Below, one piece after another: positions 59,605 through 64,000 of a stretch of 64,000 nt of DNA. Origin of the DNA: Erwinia sp. SLM-02 (GTDB lineage Bacteria; Pseudomonadota; Gammaproteobacteria; Enterobacterales; Enterobacteriaceae); assembly GCF_037450285.1 (NCBI RefSeq), contig NZ_JAQISN010000005.1, positions 1 through 64,000 of the forward strand, in the 5' to 3' direction. Position 1 is the stretch's first letter. Each line of letters starts with the position of its first letter. The notes below the pieces were generated by a model, which had not been told where the DNA came from, searched no databases, and saw nothing but the letters and a program-made list of their open reading frames with translations. A program made the position numbers and the translations under genes.

Positions 59605-60555
59605 TTAAAGCGCCAGTTTTCCGTGAATAATCGTCTGATGCAGATCGGTCGATCCGTCCAGCTGCGCCAGCAGCTGGCGGGCGGCGGCATCGCCGGCGGC
59701 ACCGTATCCCAGCTCCACGGAGAAGGACTCCGGGAACAGGAAATGCAGCAGCGGCAGGTTACCGATACTGCACACCAGCACGCCGCTAATCTGCTGTTGC
59801 TGCAGGTATTTTTGCGCGCCAAGGGCGATGGTATCGGAGGCGCAGACCACCGCGCGGATATCGTGGGCCAGCAGCTGCGGCAGCAGATCGTAACCGCTCT
59901 GCCAGGTCAGCTCGCCCAGCGCGATATGCGGCGCTAACCCGTGCTGCTGGCAGAATTCTTCATAGGCGCGGGTACGCTTCAGCCCGGTGGTGGTATCGCG
60001 ATCGGAAACGCCGATAAAACCGATTTCGCCGATTTGCTTCTCCCGCAGCGTCTGCATCAGCAGCCGCACCGCCCCGGCATCGTCGTAGCACACCGAAGAG
60101 AGGCCGGGCATTTCGCGGGCCAGCATCACCATCTTTTCCCGCCACGGCAGCAGCATTTTGGCGGTCAGGCCGGTAAATCCAAACAGGATCACCCCGTCGA
60201 TATTGCGCTGCTTCAGCACCTGCAGGTGTTCTTTCACCCGCTCCACGCTGAACTGGCTTTCCAGCACGATAGCGTCATAGCCCTGCTGATAAAACACCGG
60301 CAGCATGCCGCGCACCGCCTGATTCTCCGACGGGGAATCCAGCCGCGACACGACGATGGCGATAACCTTATCGCTGAAGCCGCGCATCGCCCGCGCCGAT
60401 TTGGACGGGCTGAAATTATGCTCTTCAATCACCTGCAGTACGCGCTCACGGGTTTCAGGCCGAACGTTTTCTTCGTTGTTCAGCACGCGGGATACGGTGG
60501 ATTTCCCCACCCCGCTGAGGCGGGCAATGTCCTTGATCGTCAGGCGATTTTGCAT
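59605..60555 (-). CDS. treR: Trehalose operon repressor TreR
   Basis: This 316-residue LacI-family repressor has the helix-turn-helix LTIKDIARLSGVGKSTVSRV (residues 5-24) and hinge SPSKSARAMRGFSDKVIAIV. The ligand domain senses trehalose-6-phosphate in E. coli. It is encoded directly upstream of treB in the same direction, with the operator between them, as in E. coli. It is of normal length and complete. Confidence 0.93.
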   Translation of the reverse strand: MQNRLTIKDIARLSGVGKSTVSRVLNNEENVRPETRERVLQVIEEHNFSPSKSARAMRGFSDKVIAIVVSRLDSPSENQAVRGMLPVFYQQGYDAIVLESQFSVERVKEHLQVLKQRNIDGVILFGFTGLTAKMLLPWREKMVMLAREMPGLSSVCYDDAGAVRLLMQTLREKQIGEIGFIGVSDRDTTTGLKRTRAYEEFCQQHGLAPHIALGELTWQSGYDLLPQLLAHDIRAVVCASDTIALGAQKYLQQQQISGVLVCSIGNLPLLHFLFPESFSVELGYGAAGDAAARQLLAQLDGSTDLHQTIIHGKLAL

Positions 60556-61319
60556 GGTGTGTTCTGCTTAGCGGCGTATGGCGGGCAGTTTACCGCCTTT
60601 CGCGGTTAAAAATACAGGGTGGGATGGTGTGCAGATATTCCCTGACGGGAAAGCGATAAGATGCGGCTGTCCGGATTGACGGTCAATAATCTGACCCGCG
60701 TAATGGGGATACGGCCCTGAGTCAGGGCAGCGCTTAATACCGCCAGAGCATCTCGAATCTATATTTCCGGATATGACAAACCCACTCCCTTAATTTTACA
60801 GGCAGAGTCGGTGAATCCAGAAATAATCACTGTTGTAGATATCACGCAATTATATTACTACTGATGGTCTGGTAATCACTATTCCTGAAGGATCTTTCCT
60901 GACCCAATTGCTTGAACGAAATCGATTGCTTAACGCCGACGACACCCGTTTTTCACGGTAAAAAATCAATTTTCTGCCTCTGTAGATCTCCAGATTTTAA
61001 AAATGATTAACTATATGATTTTAGATACATATTTTGATTCATTTGGCACCATAAAATCAACAGAAATAGGTTTTCACCTTTAGCAGTTCTGAATCGTCAG
61101 GGATGATAATAAATTTTATTCCTGTAAACCCCCCGCATCCTCATACGCTGAAAACATAATCCGGCCCTGACCGCAGCCAAATATCGTGGTAAGGACTAAA
61201 CCCTATCGCTGTTATATTTCATAAAAATGTAAGGGTTGTGATAATAAAATAATAAATGTGCAACAAAAAATAAACAAAGCACTTCTATATTGGCCCCTTC
61301 AATTTTGGGAGGGAGTGCC
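60556..61319. other. Intergenic region between treR and exbD
   Basis: These 764 bases contain no supported gene. They should carry the treR promoter (minus strand) and the exbD promoter (plus strand). The last 120 bases before exbD are strongly A/T-rich and may hold a Fur-type site, but I see no clean 19-bp match. A 40-codon frame without a start codon (60839-60961) is noted separately. Confidence 0.5.
60839..60961 (+). other. Short open frame without start codon, possible relic
   Basis: The frame encodes ISRNYITTDGLVITIPE followed by GSFLTQLLERNRLLNADD and ends in TAA at 60959-60961. A stop lies immediately 5' and no ATG, GTG or TTG begins it sensibly. Its composition looks protein-like, so it may be the tail of a lost gene. 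It is too short to name. Confidence 0.2.
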
Positions 61320-61727
61320 ATGCGTAACTGGAGTGAGCCTAAAAAAAATAAAGCCCATATCGAACTGATCCCGATGATCGATGTGATGATGTTTTTACTG
61401 GTTTTCTTTGTTCTGATTAGCCTGAATGTGATCCCGGCTCTGGGCCTGAAAACCCAGCTGCCGTCGGCCAGCAGCGCCCAGCAGCTTAAACCGCAGAAAA
61501 AAGCCATCATCACCCTCGGTAGCGGCGAACAGCTGCAGCTGGACGGCCAGCCGCTGGCCCTTGATGGGCTGGTGACGACCCTGAAGCAGCAGCAGCAGGA
61601 AAACCAGACCACCACCATTATCGTCAACAGCGATAAAGACGTGGCGGTCGAGCGCCTGGTTGCCGTGATGGATACCCTGCGCCAGGGCGGTTTCTTCTCC
61701 ATTTCCATCGCCACACGGAAGCAGTGA
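61320..61727 (+). CDS. exbD: Biopolymer transport protein ExbD
   Basis: This 135-residue inner-membrane protein has one N-terminal helix and a periplasmic domain. The functionally critical aspartate is present as Asp21 in LIPMIDVMMFLLVFF; the rest shows KKAIITLGSGEQLQLDGQ and IVNSDKDVAVERLVAVMD. ExbD works with ExbB to energise TonB with the proton gradient. The ATG at 61320 has GGGAGGGAG just upstream. tonB begins 1 base after its stop. No exbB is present in this cluster. Confidence 0.9.
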   Translation: MRNWSEPKKNKAHIELIPMIDVMMFLLVFFVLISLNVIPALGLKTQLPSASSAQQLKPQKKAIITLGSGEQLQLDGQPLALDGLVTTLKQQQQENQTTTIIVNSDKDVAVERLVAVMDTLRQGGFFSISIATRKQ

Positions 61728-61728
61728 T

Positions 61729-62514
61729 ATGTATCTGCTTTATCGCTCACGCCACGTTGTCAGCTGGCTACCCGCGTTCGTTATCGGTGGATGCTTACTG
61801 TTTATCAGCCAGCATGCCGTGCTGCAGGTGAAACCCCACTACGACGATACGGTCATGGAACTGTCGCTGGCCGAACCTGAACCTGAGCCGCCGCAGCCGG
61901 AGCCGATCCCGGAACCGCAGCCAGAACCGCCGCCGGAACCACAGACTCAACCCGAACCGCAGCCCGAGCCGGAACCGATGGCTGAACCCGTCGTTCCTGC
62001 TCCTGAACCGGTTATTCAGTCCAAGCCGATTGTTAAGCCGAAGCCAAAGCCGAAGCCGAAACCTGAAACAAAGCCAAAACCGGTTGCTGAAAAAGCGCCG
62101 AAGCCGCAGGCGCGCGTGGCTCCACGGTCGCCTGCCGTTAGCAGGCCGGTGAGCCAGCCCTCCGCGCCCCCTGCTCCGCCTGCTCCTCCGGCCCCGAAAG
62201 CCAACGCGCAGGCGGTAGAAAACGGCTACCTGCAGGCGCTACGCCGCGAGCTGGAACAGCGCAAACGCTACCCGAGCGGCCGCCAGGCATCACTGGAGCG
62301 TCCACAGGGCAACGTTGAAGTCTGGCTGGAGGTTGACCGCAGCGGCAGGGTGCTCGCTTCCGGTATTGCCGGCAGGGCGCCGAGCATGTTGCTCAATCGC
62401 GCCGCGCTCAGCTCTTTACAAAGTATCAGCCAGCTGAAGCCCTTCCCTGAAGAGGCTTTCGCCGGGCAAAGAAGTAAAAGGTTTACCGCAACGTTTAATT
62501 ATCAGGCTCCATAA
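61729..62514 (+). CDS. tonB: TonB-family energy transducer
   Basis: This 261-residue protein has an N-terminal membrane anchor (about residues 10-32, SWLPAFVIGGCLLFISQ). A long Pro-rich periplasmic linker follows (Glu-Pro repeats about 45-95, Lys-Pro repeats about 100-120). The C-terminal domain with YPSGRQASLERPQGNVEVWL contacts TonB boxes of receptors. It is translationally linked to exbD and followed 33 bases later by a TonB-dependent receptor. A dedicated TonB for that receptor is likely. The usual SxxxH helix motif of E. coli TonB is not clearly conserved. Confidence 0.88.
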   Translation: MYLLYRSRHVVSWLPAFVIGGCLLFISQHAVLQVKPHYDDTVMELSLAEPEPEPPQPEPIPEPQPEPPPEPQTQPEPQPEPEPMAEPVVPAPEPVIQSKPIVKPKPKPKPKPETKPKPVAEKAPKPQARVAPRSPAVSRPVSQPSAPPAPPAPPAPKANAQAVENGYLQALRRELEQRKRYPSGRQASLERPQGNVEVWLEVDRSGRVLASGIAGRAPSMLLNRAALSSLQSISQLKPFPEEAFAGQRSKRFTATFNYQAP

Positions 62515-62547
62515 AATTTAATTATCTGTTTTTTCACAGGAAAAAAA

Positions 62548-64000
62548 ATGAAGAACTTTAATTATTCTGGGATTGCGTTAGCCGTGGTGACGGCCTTGTT
62601 ATCAGGTTCATCGCTGGCGGCAGACAGCAGCGATGTGGGGGAGATTAACGTCAAAGGGCAGTCGCTGGGCGGCGGTCTGATGGTGCAGGAAGACAGCAGT
62701 AAAGCGCGCTCCACGCTGACCAAAGAAGCCATGGACAAAGCGCCCGGTGCCAGCAACGCGATCGACATGCTGAAATATACGCCGGGTATGAACGTCAACA
62801 GTAATGACGCCAGCGGCCTGAGCGGTATCGACTACACCATGCGCGGGATGAACGCCGACCAAATCGGCCTGTCGATGGACGGCATCCCGATTAACGATTC
62901 GGGTAACTATGCGGTGTATCCGAACCTGCTGGGCGACGCGGATAACCTTGAACAGATCTTTGTGACTCAGGGCTCTTCCGAAGCGGACGGCCCGCATATC
63001 GGGTCCAGCGGCGGCAACATCGGCCTGGTCACAAAGCGCCCGTCTAAAGAGTTCGGCGGCTTCGTCAAGCAAACGCTGGGCAGCAATAGTCTCAGCAAAA
63101 CCTTTGCCCGCCTGGAGACCGGCGAATACAACGGTTTCAGCAACTGGCTCTCTTACTCGCACACCGAAGCCAAAAAGTGGCGCGGAGAAGGACGCAACTA
63201 CTCCAACAAGTTCGAGATGAACTCGCTGTACGAGGATGGCAACGGCAACAGCAGTAACCTGATCGTGAAGTACAACAAGCAGGACAACACCAACTACAAC
63301 ACCCTGAGCAAAGCGCAGTTTGACGAAGATCCGACTCAGGATTACTCGACCTCCCCGGTTTATAACAGCAGAGGACAGCTGAGCAAATATTACAAGCTGG
63401 ACCGTAACCCGTTTGAAAACTTCAGCCTCTCTTTCTCACAACGACTGCAGCTTCGCGACAACCTCGCGCTGACCGTTCAGCCCTATTACTACTGGGGTAA
63501 CGGCGGCAGCTTTACCGGGCAAACGGCCTCGGTGCTGTCCGGCACCTCCGATCAGGCCGGGCAGTACGACCTGAGCAATTTAACATCCAATACCTACTAC
63601 CGACCTTCGTGGACCCAGACATGGCGGCCGGGCGTTACCACGAAACTGAAGTGGGATATTAACGACGAGCACAGCCTGGATATCGGTTACTGGTATGAGC
63701 GTGCGCGCCAGTCGCAGACTCAGCCGTTTATCAGCATTCAGGATGATGGCAACCCGGCGAACGTTTCCGGTAAGCCCGGTGGATCCGATCAGGTAAAAGA
63801 CGCCAACGGCAACACGGTACAGGGCCGCAACCAGTACACCGTTACCCCGGCGCAAAAAGTCTGGCTGCAGGATACCTGGTTCGTGTCACCAGAGTGGACG
63901 GTGGTGGGCGGGCTGGCGTATCAGTACGTCGAGCGCATTGGTGATAACAAGGGCAGCCTGTACAACGCGCCGGAAAAGCGTAAAGCGACCTACCATGAGT
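62548..64000 (+). CDS. TonB-dependent outer-membrane receptor, cut by window end
   Basis: About 484 residues are visible and no stop occurs before position 64000. The signal peptide is MKNFNYSGIALAVVTALLSG, continuing with SSLAA, and the mature start DSSDVGEINVKGQ includes a TonB-box-like segment. The plug domain has AIDMLKYTPGMNVNSND, IDYTMRGMNADQIGLSMDG and GGNIGLVTKRPS. Beta-barrel strands follow from about residue 170. AGGAAAAA precedes the ATG. The ligand is unknown; ferric siderophores or cobalamin-like substrates are typical, and the dedicated exbD-tonB partners suggest a specialised uptake system. The 3' end lies outside the window. Confidence 0.87.
   Translation, partial: MKNFNYSGIALAVVTALLSGSSLAADSSDVGEINVKGQSLGGGLMVQEDSSKARSTLTKEAMDKAPGASNAIDMLKYTPGMNVNSNDASGLSGIDYTMRGMNADQIGLSMDGIPINDSGNYAVYPNLLGDADNLEQIFVTQGSSEADGPHIGSSGGNIGLVTKRPSKEFGGFVKQTLGSNSLSKTFARLETGEYNGFSNWLSYSHTEAKKWRGEGRNYSNKFEMNSLYEDGNGNSSNLIVKYNKQDNTNYNTLSKAQFDEDPTQDYSTSPVYNSRGQLSKYYKLDRNPFENFSLSFSQRLQLRDNLALTVQPYYYWGNGGSFTGQTASVLSGTSDQAGQYDLSNLTSNTYYRPSWTQTWRPGVTTKLKWDINDEHSLDIGYWYERARQSQTQPFISIQDDGNPANVSGKPGGSDQVKDANGNTVQGRNQYTVTPAQKVWLQDTWFVSPEWTVVGGLAYQYVERIGDNKGSLYNAPEKRKATYHE

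Noticed and set aside
58017..59822. 601-residue N-terminally extended TreB
   Set aside because: The extra 129 residues cover the operator and intergenic region and have no homology; the E. coli-length start is at 59435.

Overview
The window reads as chromosomal DNA of a free-living or plant-associated member of the Enterobacterales, most likely near Erwinia/Pantoea. Many proteins are close to E. coli families I recognise (YbiU, YciT, YeiH, TreB/TreC/TreR, GlgX), but they sit among catabolic cassettes and a TreZ-TreY-GlgX trehalose operon that E. coli K-12 lacks. The family placement is inference. I found no rRNA, tRNA, CRISPR array, complete insertion sequence or prophage.

Layout. 0.1-5.1 kb: a polyol/inositol-type cassette (sugar porter, inositol-2-dehydrogenase-like enzyme, TIM-barrel isomerase, AraC regulator). 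5.3-5.46 kb: a truncated ParDE-type toxin-antitoxin remnant. 5.5-10.2 kb: a tartrate-type cassette (LysR, ACS transporter, tartrate/D-malate dehydrogenase, glycerate kinase). 10.2-21.1 kb: a sulfonate catabolic island. The minus strand carries an HpsN-type histidinol-dehydrogenase homologue, an SDR, an MHS transporter and a zinc alcohol dehydrogenase. The divergent plus strand carries SuyA, SuyB, a DctA-type carrier and a ComC-type dehydrogenase, followed by a GntR/UTRA regulator and a YeiH-type exporter. 21.2-24.4 kb: LysR, aldehyde dehydrogenase and a DJ-1/PfpI protein. 24.4-39.8 kb: two adjoining oxidoreductase cassettes. One has AraC, a FucP-like MFS, a Gfo/Idh enzyme and a GMC enzyme. The other is a six-gene minus-strand operon (CoA-transferase, enoyl-CoA hydratase, aldehyde dehydrogenase, GMC, FucP-like MFS, FrdA-like flavoprotein) facing a LacI regulator across twin palindromes. 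39.8-49.7 kb: YbiU, YciT, a cold-shock-domain/zinc-ribbon protein, a LysR, a block of palindromic repeats, a DMT exporter, an orphan sugar-binding protein and small unknowns. 49.8-60.6 kb: glgX-treY-treZ and treC-treB-treR. 61.3-64 kb: exbD, tonB and a TonB-dependent receptor cut by the window end.

How the genes may work together. The most notable unit is the sulfonate island. 2,3-Dihydroxypropane-1-sulfonate (DHPS) could be epimerised through its 2-keto form by the SDR and zinc-ADH pair, oxidised by HpsN to sulfolactate, split by SuyAB to pyruvate and sulfite, and the sulfite exported by YeiH. Four copies of a GTCATA-TATGAC-like sequence lie just upstream of hpsN, suyA, the GntR gene and yeiH. 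They tie the separate transcripts into one candidate regulon. The LacI-facing operon looks like an alcohol-aldehyde-acid-acyl-CoA route for an unidentified substrate. The treZ-treY-glgX set makes trehalose from glycogen or maltodextrin, while treB-treC imports and degrades it.
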